From contig NZ_WBSO01000003.1 of assembly GCF_009299485.1 (NCBI RefSeq), forward strand, positions 124,001-188,000: a DNA stretch of 64,000 nucleotides, read 5' to 3'. The notes under the pieces were generated by a model that searched no databases, was not told the origin of the DNA, and saw only the letters and a program-made list of their open reading frames with translations. A program made the position numbers and the translations under genes. This DNA comes from Bifidobacterium apri (lineage in GTDB: Bacteria > Actinomycetota > Actinomycetes > Actinomycetales > Bifidobacteriaceae). Positions 1 through 9,981 of the stretch are shown piece after piece (within the stretch, counting starts at the first letter, position 1; each line of letters starts with the position of its first letter).

Positions 1-1215
1 CCGCAGGTTTTCCCGACCGCGGCGCCCGGCAACTTCACCTGGAACGAACAGATGGGCAAATGGGTCATGACCCAGTTCTACCCATTCCAATGGGATCTCA
101 ACTACCGCAACCCGAAAGTCTTCGTCGCCATGATGTCCAGCCTGCTGCATCTGGCCAATCTCGGTGTCGAAGTCTTCCGCATCGACGCCGTGCCGTATAT
201 CTGGAAGCAGCTCGGCACCAACTGCCGCAACCTGCCGCAAGTGCACACCATCGTGCGCATGATGCGCATCATGTCCGAAATCGTCTGCCCTGCCGTCGTG
301 TTCAAAGGCGAGGTCGTCATGGCCCCCAAGGAGCTCGCCGCCTACTTCGGCACCCCCGACAAGCCCGAATGCCACATGCTGTACAACGTGTCCGTCATGG
401 TCAACCTGTGGAGCGCGCTCGCCAACGGCGATACCCGGCTGCTTAAAACCCAGATCGACAAGCTTGACGCGCTGCCCGACAACTGCTGGTTCGTCAACTA
501 CCTACGCTGCCATGACGATATCGGCTGGGGTTTGGATGAGGATGTCGAACGCCAGCTGGGCATCGACCCGCTCAAACACAAGGAATTCCTGTACCACTTC
601 TACGAGGGCATGGTGCCCGGCAGCTGGTCGATGGGCGAACTGTACAACTACGACCCGGCGTCCGGCGACGCGCGCAGCTGCGGCACCACGGCGAGCCTGT
701 GCGGCATCGAACGCGCCATCATCACCCACGACCGGCCTCTCTACGAGCGTTCGATCCAGCGTGACCTGCTGATGCATCATGCGATGGGCTTCCTTCGCGG
801 GTTCCCGATGCTCAACTGCGGCGATGAAATCGGCCAGCTCAACGGCTGGGATTACAAGGAAGATCCCGATCGTGTCGCCGACAGCCGCAATCTGCACCGC
901 AGCCGCTTCAACTGGAAGAACGTGGCACAGCGCGATGTTCCCGGAACCTTGCCCAACCGGTTGTGGGAGGGTATGGCGGATGTGCGCCAGATGCGTTCGG
1001 ATCCGTGCTTCGCCCCTGACGCGTGGGTCACGACGTGGGATGCGCATGATGATGGCGTTCTCGCGATGGTTCGGCAAGCCGAAGGGCGCACGGTGCTCGG
1101 CGTGTTCAATTTCGCGAATCGTGACGCGACGGCGACGCTCGACAGCATCGAAGGGGTCAGCCTGCCGCGCACGGTGGCGCTCAAACCGTACGAGTGGAAG
1201 ATCGAGGTGTGCTGA
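1..1215 (+). CDS. GH13 amylosucrase-like glucosyltransferase (5' truncated by window)
   Basis: The frame is open from base 1 and ends at TGA 1213-1215, so the start lies upstream of the window; about 404 C-terminal residues are seen. It belongs to glycoside hydrolase family 13. The nucleophile Asp is in FRIDAV (172-189), the general acid Glu is in FKGEVV (301-318), and the third carboxylate is in CHDDIGW (508-528). The HDDIGW form, together with PGNFTW and QWDLNY near the N-terminal edge, is characteristic of the amylosucrase-type subfamily, which transfers glucose from sucrose onto alpha-glucans or hydrolyses sucrose. A small beta-sandwich domain C closes the protein. No secretion signal can be judged because the N-terminus is missing. 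The enzyme is probably cytoplasmic. A trehalose synthase or other GH13 role is less likely but not excluded. Confidence 0.75.
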   Translation, partial: PQVFPTAAPGNFTWNEQMGKWVMTQFYPFQWDLNYRNPKVFVAMMSSLLHLANLGVEVFRIDAVPYIWKQLGTNCRNLPQVHTIVRMMRIMSEIVCPAVVFKGEVVMAPKELAAYFGTPDKPECHMLYNVSVMVNLWSALANGDTRLLKTQIDKLDALPDNCWFVNYLRCHDDIGWGLDEDVERQLGIDPLKHKEFLYHFYEGMVPGSWSMGELYNYDPASGDARSCGTTASLCGIERAIITHDRPLYERSIQRDLLMHHAMGFLRGFPMLNCGDEIGQLNGWDYKEDPDRVADSRNLHRSRFNWKNVAQRDVPGTLPNRLWEGMADVRQMRSDPCFAPDAWVTTWDAHDDGVLAMVRQAEGRTVLGVFNFANRDATATLDSIEGVSLPRTVALKPYEWKIEVC

Positions 1216-1405
1216 CGGTCGATTCGGTTACCGGTGTGCCGCCGCTCCTTCCTTGGATGCAGGATGCGGCGGTATGCCGGTGCGGTGACTTGCTGGTTGG
1301 TGTGTCGGTGTGCCGGAGATGTTGACATGTGCTGGCATGCTGATGTGCTGGCAGGTTGGTGCGCTGGTGTCTCCCTGATTCGCGGCGCGTCGTCATGGAT
1401 TCGTG

Positions 1406-1411
1406 TATAAT
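1406..1411 (+). promoter_or_regulatory. -10 element of tRNA-Gly promoter
   Basis: TATAAT sits 39 bases before the tRNA. It is the best -10 hexamer in the surroundings; no good -35 is visible at 16-18 bases upstream. Confidence 0.55.
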
Positions 1412-1450
1412 GGCACGAGTTGCGCCGAATGCTTGCATCTGGTGCGATGC

Positions 1451-1524
1451 GCGGATGTAGCTCAATGGTAGAGCCTCAGTCTTCCAAACTGATTACGCGG
1501 GTTCGATTCCCGTCATCCGCTCCA
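1451..1524 (+). tRNA. tRNA-Gly (anticodon TCC)
   Basis: The 7-bp acceptor stem GCGGATG/CATCCGC is perfect. The D arm GCTC/GAGC follows. The anticodon stem TCAGT/ACTGA encloses loop CTTCCAA, giving anticodon TCC. The T arm has the TTCGATT loop. The discriminator T and CCA are encoded (1521-1524). A factor-independent terminator follows directly, so this is a single-gene transcript. Confidence 0.97.
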
Positions 1525-1526
1525 CA

Positions 1527-1550
1527 AGCCCCGGAACCCCGGGGCTTTTT
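1527..1550 (+). terminator. Rho-independent terminator of tRNA-Gly
   Basis: The perfect 8-bp stem AGCCCCGG/CCGGGGCT has loop AACC and is followed by a run of T. Confidence 0.9.
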
Positions 1551-1560
1551 CGTTGCTCAC

Positions 1561-1860
1561 CCGGCTGGCGTCGACGGTTTGCATCACCATACAAACTGGT
1601 TACGCTGAATGCCCGGTTGGCGTCGACGGTTTGCGCCACCATACAAACTGGTTACGCTGAATGGCCGGTTAGCGTCAACAGTTTGTATCACTGCACAAAC
1701 TGGTTACGCTGAATGCCCGGCTAGCGTCGACGGTTTGTACCACCACACAAACCAGTTGCGCGGGATGCCCGGTTGGCGTCAACGGTTTGTACCACTGCAC
1801 AAACTGGTTACGCTGAATGCCTGGTTGGCGTCAACAGTTTGTATCACCGCACAAACCAGG
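1561..1860. repeat. Family A palindromic repeat array, 52-bp period
   Basis: Five diverged units start at 1597, 1649, 1701, 1753 and 1805, each exactly 52 bp apart. They are preceded by half a unit (1561-1596) and followed by a stub at 1857. Each unit carries CAAACTGGTTACGCTGAATG and later GCGTCRACRGTTTGT, so each can fold as an imperfect hairpin. Short ORFs crossing the array in several frames are products of the periodicity, not genes. Related copies lie at 6947, 13843, 22182-22460 and 49507-49655. Confidence 0.9.
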
Positions 1861-1899
1861 AGTTATAGGCCAACATGTGACTCCGGCAGTGATGCATAC

Positions 1900-1939
1900 C
1901 TTCTGCTGACGCTGGGCGTACTGTGAGCGTCGGTAGAAG
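1900..1939. repeat. Family B palindrome, single decayed unit
   Basis: CTTCTGCTGACGCTG pairs imperfectly with GAGCGTCGGTAGAAG across a short loop. The unit is 40 bp long, matching the 40-bp period of family B arrays at 28664-28745 and 56577-56731. It follows a family A array, as at 22509. Confidence 0.7.
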
Positions 1940-2011
1940 CAGGGTGATTGGTCGGCATGTGTGTCCGGTGGTGGGGATGCCGGAGACAACGCCATCCGCC
2001 CAGGTGTTCCC

Positions 2012-2192
2012 CGCACATTGCGTATGCAGCGACATGCGCGACTGTCCAAATCTCGTCGGAAAGCCGCGGCACAGGGCAGTATCCGGCGGTTTGCGTATGC
2101 CAGCGCATGCGTTACCGGGCATTACGGCTCTTGGATCGGACGAAACGCATGCTATCGGGTGCGTGACGTATGCCGTGCCATGCGCGATGCGC
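2012..2192. repeat. Decayed family C palindrome array, 73-bp period
   Basis: The core (G/A)CGTATGC followed by a second half CATGCGC recurs at 2020, 2093 and 2166, exactly 73 bp apart. This is the same core and spacing as the better array at 15594-15925. The remainder of 1216-2479 shows no convincing gene; an upstream extension of the membrane-protein frame through this stretch is only an accident of open frame. Confidence 0.65.
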
Positions 2193-2479
2193 GACGCTGC
2201 AGATCCATCGCAGCTGATTCCGGACACGCAGATAGGCCAAAGCCTTATCCTCTTCGATCGGTCGCACAAGTGCTGCTTGCATCGCCGGTTTGTATGATTC
2301 CCGGTCAGATGCGACGGCGGAGCCTCACCGCAAGTCGGCGCAAGTCTCACGATCTCGCATTTGGATGCCGATTCAGCCCGTCTTTCGTGCGAATCCGATC
2401 CGACTGCGGCATACTAGAGTGGATAGCGAAATCATGCGTGTGGCCGTCGCGCCGCATGTTCGGACAAGCGAGGCGATGC

Positions 2480-3337
2480 ATGGCACAAACGAGCCCACAC
2501 AACAGCGCGGACATGAGCGGGGAGAAGGCTGCTGACGTGATTGATACGGCAGCGGCGAGAACGGCTGAGGCGCACACTGCCGGCGTGTCCGCTGCAGATG
2601 CGGCCGGAACGGCTGAGGTCCAGCCCACTGGCGTGTCCGCTGCGGAAGACGCAGATTCCGCCTCTGTCGCCGGCGAAGTGAACACCGCAACCGAAATCGT
2701 GCGCGGGAAGGTCGAGCATGTGGACGTGTCGAAGCATCCCGAGCCCACAATCCCCGACAGTGATTTGTCTTTGGCGGATATCGAACGCAGCAAGTCGCAT
2801 CCGGTGCAATGGGCGGTATTCGCAATCCTGTTGCTGCTGGCGATTATTGTGCCCTATGGCATCGGGCGTGATATCGCCGTCCATAACACCGCTGATTTGG
2901 TCGCAGCGGTCAGCGCTCTGTCCGTGCAGGGGGTGACGTTCGTCTCGTGGCTGGTCACCGTGCTGATGTTCACGGGACTTGGCATGCTGATCGTCGATAC
3001 GCGTCGCTGGTTGTGGCGTGTGGTGTTCGTGGTCGGTGTCATCGCTGAGCAGTTGGTTGCGGGCATGTGCCTGTTGCGGTTCAATTTCTGGTATTCGACG
3101 TATGTCGTATACGGCTCTGCGGCACCGTTGGCGAATGCGGCGAATCTTGGCATTATGACCGCAGGCGTCGCAGTGGCGGTGTATGCGGTGGTATTCGTGG
3201 GGCTGTTGGTGGTCATCCGCAAGGATTCTCCGCTCAACGTGCTTACGCACAGCTGGGCTTCGTTCACGATGTTCTTTGTGATTGAGGTTGTCGCGTTGTG
3301 CATCACGATGTTCGGCGGTTTGCTCGAATCGGTGTGA
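2480..3337 (+). CDS. Membrane protein of unknown function
   Basis: The 285-aa protein starts at ATG 2480 (GCGAGG just upstream) or ATG 2513; the frame is open further upstream but only through repeat DNA. Residues 1-100 are Ala/Thr/Asp/Glu-rich and hydrophilic, with an internal repeat (HTAGVSAADAAGTAE, then QPTGVSAAEDA). About five hydrophobic segments follow, starting WAVFAILLLLAIIVPYGIG and ending FVIEVVALCITMFGGLL, so it is an integral membrane protein with a long, probably cytoplasmic, N-terminal tail. The repeat-rich tail and membrane half give no family I recognise. It is followed by the rpsO promoter, so it appears to be monocistronic. Confidence 0.75.
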   Translation: MAQTSPHNSADMSGEKAADVIDTAAARTAEAHTAGVSAADAAGTAEVQPTGVSAAEDADSASVAGEVNTATEIVRGKVEHVDVSKHPEPTIPDSDLSLADIERSKSHPVQWAVFAILLLLAIIVPYGIGRDIAVHNTADLVAAVSALSVQGVTFVSWLVTVLMFTGLGMLIVDTRRWLWRVVFVVGVIAEQLVAGMCLLRFNFWYSTYVVYGSAAPLANAANLGIMTAGVAVAVYAVVFVGLLVVIRKDSPLNVLTHSWASFTMFFVIEVVALCITMFGGLLESV

Positions 3338-3374
3338 ACGTCTGAGGTGTCGCGCTGAGGTCGCCATGCCGTGC

Positions 3375-3403
3375 TGAAGATTTTCCGCACCTTGGTTTAC
3401 AAT
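3375..3403 (+). promoter_or_regulatory. Probable rpsO promoter
   Basis: The -10 is TACAAT (3398-3403) with a weak -35 TGAAGA (3375-3380) at 17-bp spacing. The leader before rpsO is about 80 nt and GC-rich. It could hold an S15 autoregulatory fold, but I cannot show one. Confidence 0.5.
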
Positions 3404-3490
3404 TGTGTTTTGGCGTGTTTCGCCCGCGGATAGAGAGCGCTCCGGCATTGGGCCGGTGGCACCGCGCAGCTAGAACCCAAGGAGGAAGCC

Positions 3491-3760
3491 GTGGCACTTA
3501 CGGCTCAGGACAAGCAGGAAATCATCAGCAAGTACGCGACGCACGAAGGCGACACCGGTTCCCCGGAGGTCCAGGTTGCGCTGCTTACCAAGCGCATCGC
3601 TGATTTGACCGAGCACCTCAAGACCCACAAGCACGATCATCATTCGCGCCGTGGCCTGTTGCTCATGGTCGGCGACCGTCGTCGTCTGCTTGACTATCTC
3701 AAGCGTGAGGACATCAATCGTTACCGTTCCTTGATCGACCGTCTCGGCCTGCGTCGATAG
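3491..3760 (+). CDS. rpsO: 30S ribosomal protein S15
   Basis: The 89-aa protein has the normal S15 length. S15 is a primary 16S rRNA binder in the platform of the small subunit. The family signature is complete: [14 protein letters not shown] near the N-terminus, [15 protein letters not shown] in the centre, and [13 protein letters not shown] at the end. The start is GTG 3491, chosen because AAGGAGGAA lies at 3479-3487 at ideal distance. It precedes pnp as in many bacteria, though with a 320-bp gap. Confidence 0.98.
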   Translation: MALTAQDKQEIISKYATHEGDTGSPEVQVALLTKRIADLTEHLKTHKHDHHSRRGLLLMVGDRRRLLDYLKREDINRYRSLIDRLGLRR

Positions 3761-4080
3761 AAGACTTCCGCCCGTGCCTTGTGCGCGGGCGCTTGTATAT
3801 CATAAGGGTCTCGCCCAAGGGGCGGATCGGTGTCGACGGTGGCGGGCAGCATGGCAGCGCCTGCCGCCGCCGAGACAGGATGGGTATGCCGAGGGTCGGC
3901 AGGGCATGCACGGGATGCGATGCCGCAAGCGAAAAGTCAAAGAATAAGTGAATAATGGAACTGACGTTCTGACACGAGGAAAACGAAGGATTCGCGGCCA
4001 GGTATGCCGCGTGACACGCAAGGCCTGCGTCAGGTCAGTATTGGTTCAGGTAGATAGATAATCAAACAAAGGAGGAACCC
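3761..4080. other. rpsO-pnp intergenic region, no gene
   Basis: A weak GC hairpin (CGCCCG/CGGGCG, about 3768-3790) may terminate rpsO. A second inverted repeat, TGACACGCA with TGCGTCA (about 4012-4033), lies in the pnp leader. PNPase commonly autoregulates its mRNA through a leader hairpin, so this is a candidate site. Nothing else is recognisable. Confidence 0.5.
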
Positions 4081-6801
4081 TTGGAGGGTCCCGAAATCAA
4101 GGCCGTAGAGGCTGTTATCGATAATGGTTCATTTGGCAAGCGCACGTTGCGCTTCGAGACGGGTCGTCTCGCCCAGCAGGCGGATGGGGCTGTTGCCGCC
4201 TATCTTGACGATGATTCGATGGTGCTGTCCACCACCACGGCCGGTTCCAGCCCGAAGGAGAACTACGACTTCTTCCCGCTGACCGTTGACGTGGAAGAGA
4301 AGATGTATGCCGCGGGCAAGATTCCGGGCTCCTTCTTCCGCCGTGAAGGCCGTCCGAGCTCAGAGGCGATTCTCGCCTGCCGTATCATCGACCGCCCGCT
4401 GCGTCCGCTGTTCCCGCACACGCTGCGCAACGAAGTGCAGGTCGTGGAGACCGTGCTTGCCGTCAATCCTGACGACGCTTACGATGTGCTCGCACTGAAC
4501 GCTGCGTCCGCGTCCACCATGATTTCCGGTCTGCCGTTCGAAGGTCCGGTTTCGGGTGTGCGTCTCGCCTTGATCGACGGCCAGTGGGTCGCTTTCCCGC
4601 GTTGGAGCGAACGCGAGCGTGCGGTGTTCGAAATCGTCGTCGCCGGTCGTGTGGTCGAAAACGGCGATGTCGCCATCGCTATGATCGAAGCCGGTGCCGG
4701 CAAGAACGCTTGGCATCTTATTTATGACGAGGGCCAGACCAAGCCGGACGAGGAAGTCGTCGCCGGCGGTCTTGAGGCGGCCAAGCCGTTCATCAAGACG
4801 ATTTGCGAAGCCCAGAACGAGCTCAAGGCCAAGGCTCCGAAGCCGGCCAAGGAGTTCCAGCTGTTCCCGGAGTATACTGAGGATCTGTATAACCGCATCG
4901 ACGAAATCGCCCACGCCCAGCTCGACGAAGCCCTGTCCATCGCGGAGAAGCTGCCTCGTCAGGAGCGTATCCACGAAATCAAGGAGCAGGTGCGTGAGCA
5001 GCTGGCCAATGAGTTCACCGATATGGACGACGCCGAGAAAGAGAAGGAACTCGGCAACGCGTTCAAGGAGCTGCAGCGCCAGATTGTGCGTCGCCGCATC
5101 CTGACCCAGGATTACCGCATTGACGGCCGTGGTCTGCGCGATATCCGTACGTTGTCCGCTGAAGTGGACATTGTGCCGCGCGTCCACGGTTCTGCGCTCT
5201 TCCAGCGCGGCGAGACCCAGATTCTCGGTGTCACCACGCTTGGCATGCTCAAGATGGAGCAGCAGATTGACGCACTGAGCGGCCCGCAGTCCAAGCGCTA
5301 CATGCACAACTATGAGATGCCGCCGTATTCGACTGGCGAAACCGGGCGTGTCGGTTCTCCGAAGCGCCGCGAAATCGGCCATGGCGCTCTCGCTGAGAAG
5401 GCGCTTGTGCCGGTGCTGCCGAGTCGCGAGGAGTTCCCGTACGCGATCCGTCAGGTTTCCGAAGCTATCGGTTCCAACGGTTCCACCTCCATGGGCTCTG
5501 TGTGCGCGTCCACGCTGTCGCTGCTGTCCGCTGGCGTGCCGCTGAAGGCTCCGGTGGCAGGCATCGCGATGGGTTTGGTCTCCGGTGATGTCGACGGCCA
5601 GCACATTTACAAGACGCTGACCGATATTCTGGGTGCCGAAGACGCGTTCGGCGATATGGACTTCAAGGTGGCCGGCACGTCCGAGTTCATCACCGCGTTG
5701 CAGCTGGACACCAAGCTTGACGGCATTCCTGCCGATGTGCTTGCCGCCGCTCTGCAGCAGGCGAAGGAAGCCCGCGCCACGATTCTCGACCTGATCAACG
5801 AGTGCATCGACGGCCCGGCCGAGATGAGCCCGTTCGCTCCGCGTATCATCACCACCAAGGTGCCTGTCGAGAAGATCGGTGAGGTCATTGGCCCGAAGGG
5901 CAAGATGATCAACCAGATCCAGGAAGACACCGGCGCTGAAATCACCATCGAGGACGACGGTACTGTGTACATCTCCTCCGAGGGTGGCGCGGCTGCCGAG
6001 AAGGCGAAGGGCATCATCGATTCGATCGCCAATCCGCATGTCCCTGAACCGGGTGAGGTGTACAACGGCAAAGTCGTGAAGACCACGAGCTTCGGCGCGT
6101 TCGTGAACCTGACTCCGGGCACCGACGGCCTGCTGCACATCTCTCAGGTGCGTAATCTTGCCAACGGCGAGCGTATCGACGCTGTTGAAGATGTTCTGAA
6201 GGAAGGCGACACCGTCGAGGTCGTCGTGCAAGGCGTTGACGACCGCGGCAAGATCTCCCTTGCGATTCCGGGCTTTGAGGATCAGGAGTCTTCGGCACCG
6301 CGTTCTGCCGGTCGTGGACGTGACGAGCGTCGTGGCGGCGGCCGTGGCCGTCGTGACGAGGGCGAGGACCGCGGGTACCGTGGCGGCCGTCGTTCCCGTG
6401 ATGAGCGTGATGATGAGTATGATGATCGTCCGCGTCGTGGTCGTCGTTCCGATCGTGAAGATCGTGACGAGCGTGAAGACCGCTATGACGACGATCGCCG
6501 CCCATCCCGTCGTAACCGTGAAGACCGCTATGATGACGAGCGTCCTGCCCGTCGTTCTCGCGATGATCGTGACGATCGTGATGATGAGTATGATGATCGT
6601 CCACGTCGTGGTCGTCGTTCCGATCGCGATGACCGTGGCGAACGTGGCGGCCGCGGCTATCGTGGTGGTCGTCGTGACGACCGCAACCCGCGATATGCGG
6701 CGGATGACCACTATGACGAATATCGCGCTGACCGCGAGGAGCGTCATGAGCGTCCGCGTCGCCGTGTGCGCCGCGATTTCGATCCGTTCGAGGAGGACTG
6801 A
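4081..6801 (+). CDS. pnp: Polyribonucleotide nucleotidyltransferase (PNPase)
   Basis: PNPase degrades RNA 3'-to-5' by phosphorolysis and acts as a trimer in the cytoplasm. The 906-aa product has two RNase PH cores: core 1 includes FRREGRPS, and core 2 includes [13 protein letters not shown] and the metal-binding [13 protein letters not shown] domain ([16 protein letters not shown], about residues 600-650) and an S1 domain ([15 protein letters not shown], about 660-730) follow. The last 170 residues are an Arg/Asp/Gly-rich tail absent from E. coli PNPase. The start is TTG 4081, supported by AAAGGAGGAACC immediately upstream. A strong terminator follows at 6858. Confidence 0.97.
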   Translation: MEGPEIKAVEAVIDNGSFGKRTLRFETGRLAQQADGAVAAYLDDDSMVLSTTTAGSSPKENYDFFPLTVDVEEKMYAAGKIPGSFFRREGRPSSEAILACRIIDRPLRPLFPHTLRNEVQVVETVLAVNPDDAYDVLALNAASASTMISGLPFEGPVSGVRLALIDGQWVAFPRWSERERAVFEIVVAGRVVENGDVAIAMIEAGAGKNAWHLIYDEGQTKPDEEVVAGGLEAAKPFIKTICEAQNELKAKAPKPAKEFQLFPEYTEDLYNRIDEIAHAQLDEALSIAEKLPRQERIHEIKEQVREQLANEFTDMDDAEKEKELGNAFKELQRQIVRRRILTQDYRIDGRGLRDIRTLSAEVDIVPRVHGSALFQRGETQILGVTTLGMLKMEQQIDALSGPQSKRYMHNYEMPPYSTGETGRVGSPKRREIGHGALAEKALVPVLPSREEFPYAIRQVSEAIGSNGSTSMGSVCASTLSLLSAGVPLKAPVAGIAMGLVSGDVDGQHIYKTLTDILGAEDAFGDMDFKVAGTSEFITALQLDTKLDGIPADVLAAALQQAKEARATILDLINECIDGPAEMSPFAPRIITTKVPVEKIGEVIGPKGKMINQIQEDTGAEITIEDDGTVYISSEGGAAAEKAKGIIDSIANPHVPEPGEVYNGKVVKTTSFGAFVNLTPGTDGLLHISQVRNLANGERIDAVEDVLKEGDTVEVVVQGVDDRGKISLAIPGFEDQESSAPRSAGRGRDERRGGGRGRRDEGEDRGYRGGRRSRDERDDEYDDRPRRGRRSDREDRDEREDRYDDDRRPSRRNREDRYDDERPARRSRDDRDDRDDEYDDRPRRGRRSDRDDRGERGGRGYRGGRRDDRNPRYAADDHYDEYRADREERHERPRRRVRRDFDPFEED

Positions 6802-6857
6802 TCGCACGCCGGGCAGGTTGTGCATGGCATGACCGCCCGGTTCCGCTGAACTGATTG

Positions 6858-6887
6858 GGCCGTCGGGATGTCCCGGCGGCCTTTTTG
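6858..6887 (+). terminator. Rho-independent terminator of pnp
   Basis: GGCCGTCGGG pairs with CCCGGCGGCC (one G-T pair) around a short ATGT-type loop, followed by TTTTT. Confidence 0.9.
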
Positions 6888-6946
6888 TATGGGATGTCCT
6901 GTTGTCCCCAACGCCCTGTGCCGCCGCAACCGTGGCACTCACTTTC

Positions 6947-6990
6947 ACAAACTGTCTACGCTGACAGGCGGTTTAGCGTCACCAGTTTGG
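6947..6990. repeat. Family A palindrome, solitary copy
   Basis: ACAAACTGTCTACGCTGA and TAGCGTCACCAGTTTGG form an imperfect inverted repeat of the 52-bp family. It lies between the pnp terminator and the lemA leader. The remaining bases of this 349-bp gap hold no gene. Confidence 0.8.
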
Positions 6991-7150
6991 GAAGTACCAT
7001 GTTCTCAATGGGTAGACTCTAAGTCCTCGATGGGCAGCCCCAAGAATCCAACGATGTGTCCGTTGGTACAAGGCTTCTGTAATAATTGAACAGCGGGACA
7101 GTCCTGCCGGGTTCATAGCGATTCCCGGAATTTCGAAGGAGAGAGTAACG

Positions 7151-7714
7151 ATGGTGTGGATTATCATTGCCGTCATCGTGCTGCTGATTATCTTGTGGAT
7201 GGTCGGCGCCTACAACAATCTGGTCGCTCTGCGTAACCGGGTGAAGAACAGCTGGGCCCAGATCGATGTCCAGCTCAAGCAGCGAGCGGATTTGGTGCCG
7301 AATCTGGTGGAAACCGTCAAAGGGTATGCCACCCATGAATCCCAAGTGTTCACGCAAGTCACCGAGGCTCGTGCGAAGGCCGTGGCGGTAGCCGCCGACA
7401 AGCAGGCTGGCACTGCGGAACGTATCGCCGCAGAGAACGACCTGACCCGTGCGCTGTTCAACCTGCAGGCGACCGCCGAAGCGTATCCGCAGCTTCAAGC
7501 GAATCAGAACTTCATGGATCTGCAACGCCAACTGCAGGAACTCGAGCAGAAGATCGCCTACGCTCGCCAGTTCTACAACGATGTTGTGCTGAAGCTCAAC
7601 AACGCGATCGAGATGTTCCCCAGCAACATTGTCGCCGGTCTGTTCCACTTCGAGCAGGCGGACTTCTTCCAAGTCGATGATGTCTCCAGGCAAGCTCCGC
7701 AAGTGAAGTTCTGA
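7151..7714 (+). CDS. lemA: LemA family protein
   Basis: The 187-aa protein has a single N-terminal membrane helix (residues 1-21, [18 protein letters not shown]), then the LemA helical domain. Conserved family features are [39 protein letters not shown] and [10 protein letters not shown]-type near the end (here [13 protein letters not shown]). Length and architecture are normal. LemA proteins are membrane-anchored with an unknown biochemical role. The gene is followed at 7768 by a DUF2207 protein, the usual LemA partner, suggesting one transcription unit. GAAGGAGAG precedes ATG 7151. Confidence 0.93.
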   Translation: MVWIIIAVIVLLIILWMVGAYNNLVALRNRVKNSWAQIDVQLKQRADLVPNLVETVKGYATHESQVFTQVTEARAKAVAVAADKQAGTAERIAAENDLTRALFNLQATAEAYPQLQANQNFMDLQRQLQELEQKIAYARQFYNDVVLKLNNAIEMFPSNIVAGLFHFEQADFFQVDDVSRQAPQVKF

Positions 7715-7767
7715 CATCCGCCGTATCGCACGGTATCGTCCGTGCTGTTCGTCGTAGGGGAGTAGCT

Positions 7768-9951
7768 GTGAAACATCGGACCGGTGTATGGGCGAAGGCG
7801 ATTGTCGCCGGGATTTTCGTGACCTTGGTATGTGTGCTTGCGATTGTCTTGTTTTCGCGGGCCGGCGCCTCCCCGGATCTGTCATATCGTAGTGCGGACT
7901 ACCATGTCGATGTGCTGCCCAATGGCGATTTGAAAATCACTGAGCATATCGACGTCAAACTCGACGATCGTGACAAGCCGTGGCGTCAGCTCTACCAGCG
8001 GTACAAGATCGACCCCGACCAGCTCACCGGCATTGCTGATATCAGCGTGCGCAACACGACCAGCGGCATCACGTACACCCAGACCGACCCGGTTATGCCC
8101 GGGGAGGACACCAACGGCGTTTGGGATTCCACGTATGCGAACCACTGGTATATCGCACGGGTCAACGGTGATGATCTGCAATCCTATGACGCGTCCGAAA
8201 CGCCGTCATCCGGCACTGTCGAGCTCGGCTGGAATATCCCCGCCATCAGCCAAGCCGACAGTCTCGGTTTCGATATCACCATGACCTTCCAAGGCGTCAG
8301 TACCGCTTACGATGATGTCGCCGCGTTCCAATGGGAACCGGTCGGCACGACCAATCAGGTGCCAATCGGCAAACTCACCGGCACGGTCACCTTCCCCAGG
8401 GGGATAACCGCGAAGAACTCGTGGGCATGGCTGCACTATGAAGGCTCATCGACCACATCGCGCGGCAGTGACGGATCGCTCAAGTTCACCGCGTACAACG
8501 TGCAATCCGGCGACTATCTCGATCTTGTGGCCATGTTTGACGTGACGAAAACGTCGGGAGTCGCCCGGCAGCGGGAAGGCACATATAAAAACACCCTGAT
8601 CACGAGCGAGAACCAAAAAGAGAAAGCATGGAAGGAACGCCAAAGCGCTCAGGCTGCAGTGCTGGTGGTCAAAGTGACGGCTGCCGTGCTGATCGCCATC
8701 GCCTTGGTGGCGTGGCTGGTCATATCCACGGTGTTCAGCAGACGCAAAGCGGCTTGCCCGAAAGACGTCGTCTACCGGCATGAGCCGCCGGATATGAGCC
8801 CGAATAATGCTGCGCGGCTCAACGGTGTACTCGACGACGTGTCGGACGAGCAGACGAACGCGCGGGCACTGTCCGCGACCATGCTGTCGCTGGCTTCAAA
8901 ACATGCGATCCGCATCCTGCCAGGCAGCAGCGAGGCGTACGACGGCATCAACATCGTCAACCCTGACGCTCGTATGCTGTCTACTGCAATCGTGGCATCC
9001 CCGGTTACGCAAGGCATGGCAAGCGGGACAAGCGACAACGTGACCATTGTGATCGAACCGGTAAGTGACGATCCCAACACGCGTAAGCAGCTGAACTTGT
9101 GCGATTCCGAGGACGCGCTGCTTGATTTCCTGCAAACTGTGGGGCATCGTCTCAACAGCCGGGTATTCGATATGTTCCGGCTTCGTGAATCCATCGGCGA
9201 TTGGGAGTCCGGCGCACGCAAACAGGAGTCGATGGTCGAACGGTTCAAGAGCGAGTTCGCATTGCTCAACGCCACGACATCCAACGGAATCAGCACTATC
9301 GTTGCCGCCATATGTTCCGTGATCTATGGATTGGTCTGCCGGGAGTTGTTCGTCGACAATGTGGCGATGCAATTCGCGTTGATTCTGCCCGTGGTGTTCT
9401 GCATGACTGTGTGCATGTGCCTGCGACGGGGAGTCGGACTGACCGACAATGGCAGGGTTTTGGCCATGCAAGTGGAGGGTCTGAAACAGTATCTCAACGA
9501 TTTCAGTGATTTCAAAGATCGTGGTGTGCTGGATTTGGCCTTATGGGATCGGTATCTCGTGTATGCCGCGGCGTTTGGCATGTCCGCACAGGTGATGCGC
9601 CAGTTGGCGCAAGCTGTTCCTGAATTGTCTGACCCGGCTTGGCTCGATGCCAATGCGTCCGATTCGCTGCTCTACTGGATGTACCGTCCGACGTACTGGA
9701 ACAGAGGCTTCGGTACGAATAGCGCGGCGGCGTTTGGTGGCGCGGTCGCCGGAACATCCTTCACGCCATCGACCTTCGCGGATCTGGGCACGCAACTGGA
9801 CGCTGGCTTCGCTCAAGTCCAGGATGCGGTGGAAACGGTATTGCATCCTGTGGATTCATCCGGTGGCGGCTTGTCGGGCGGCAGTTTCGGCGGTGGCGGC
9901 TTCGGCGGTGGCGGCGGCGGAGCCGGTGGTGGCAGTTTCGGCGGCCGCTGA
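7768..9951 (+). CDS. DUF2207 domain membrane protein
   Basis: The 727-aa protein starts at GTG 7768 (GTAGGGGAG upstream). An N-terminal signal or anchor helix (residues 9-32) leads into an extracytoplasmic DUF2207 beta domain containing YHVDVLPNGDLKITEHIDV, the family signature. A membrane helix at about residues 295-320 is followed by a cytoplasmic part, two more helices near 520-560, and the conserved LNDFSDFKDRGVLDLALWDRYL region. The C-terminus is a Gly/Ser tail with GGSFGGGGFGGGG repeats, also typical of this family. The function is unknown; such proteins regularly accompany LemA. Confidence 0.9.
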   Translation: MKHRTGVWAKAIVAGIFVTLVCVLAIVLFSRAGASPDLSYRSADYHVDVLPNGDLKITEHIDVKLDDRDKPWRQLYQRYKIDPDQLTGIADISVRNTTSGITYTQTDPVMPGEDTNGVWDSTYANHWYIARVNGDDLQSYDASETPSSGTVELGWNIPAISQADSLGFDITMTFQGVSTAYDDVAAFQWEPVGTTNQVPIGKLTGTVTFPRGITAKNSWAWLHYEGSSTTSRGSDGSLKFTAYNVQSGDYLDLVAMFDVTKTSGVARQREGTYKNTLITSENQKEKAWKERQSAQAAVLVVKVTAAVLIAIALVAWLVISTVFSRRKAACPKDVVYRHEPPDMSPNNAARLNGVLDDVSDEQTNARALSATMLSLASKHAIRILPGSSEAYDGINIVNPDARMLSTAIVASPVTQGMASGTSDNVTIVIEPVSDDPNTRKQLNLCDSEDALLDFLQTVGHRLNSRVFDMFRLRESIGDWESGARKQESMVERFKSEFALLNATTSNGISTIVAAICSVIYGLVCRELFVDNVAMQFALILPVVFCMTVCMCLRRGVGLTDNGRVLAMQVEGLKQYLNDFSDFKDRGVLDLALWDRYLVYAAAFGMSAQVMRQLAQAVPELSDPAWLDANASDSLLYWMYRPTYWNRGFGTNSAAAFGGAVAGTSFTPSTFADLGTQLDAGFAQVQDAVETVLHPVDSSGGGLSGGSFGGGGFGGGGGGAGGGSFGGR

Positions 9952-9981
9952 CATCGAGGCAACATATCGAGGCAATATACG

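Noticed and set aside
1561-1926. Short plus-strand ORFs across the 52-bp array (for example 1609-1926)
   Set aside because: The proteins are periodic readings of the repeat (GWR.RF.PLHKLVTLN repeats) with no ribosome site. Products of the array, not genes.
1961-2479. Long N-terminal extension of the membrane protein from an upstream ATG
   Set aside because: The frame passes through family C cores and has basic, non-conserved sequence. ATG 2480 or 2513 is far more plausible.
4360-6948. 862-codon ORF on the minus strand opposite pnp
   Set aside because: It is the antisense shadow of pnp: high-GC codon bias keeps the opposite frame open. It has no ribosome site and no recognisable domain, and it covers the Arg/Asp tail as low-complexity Thr/Ile/Val repeats.
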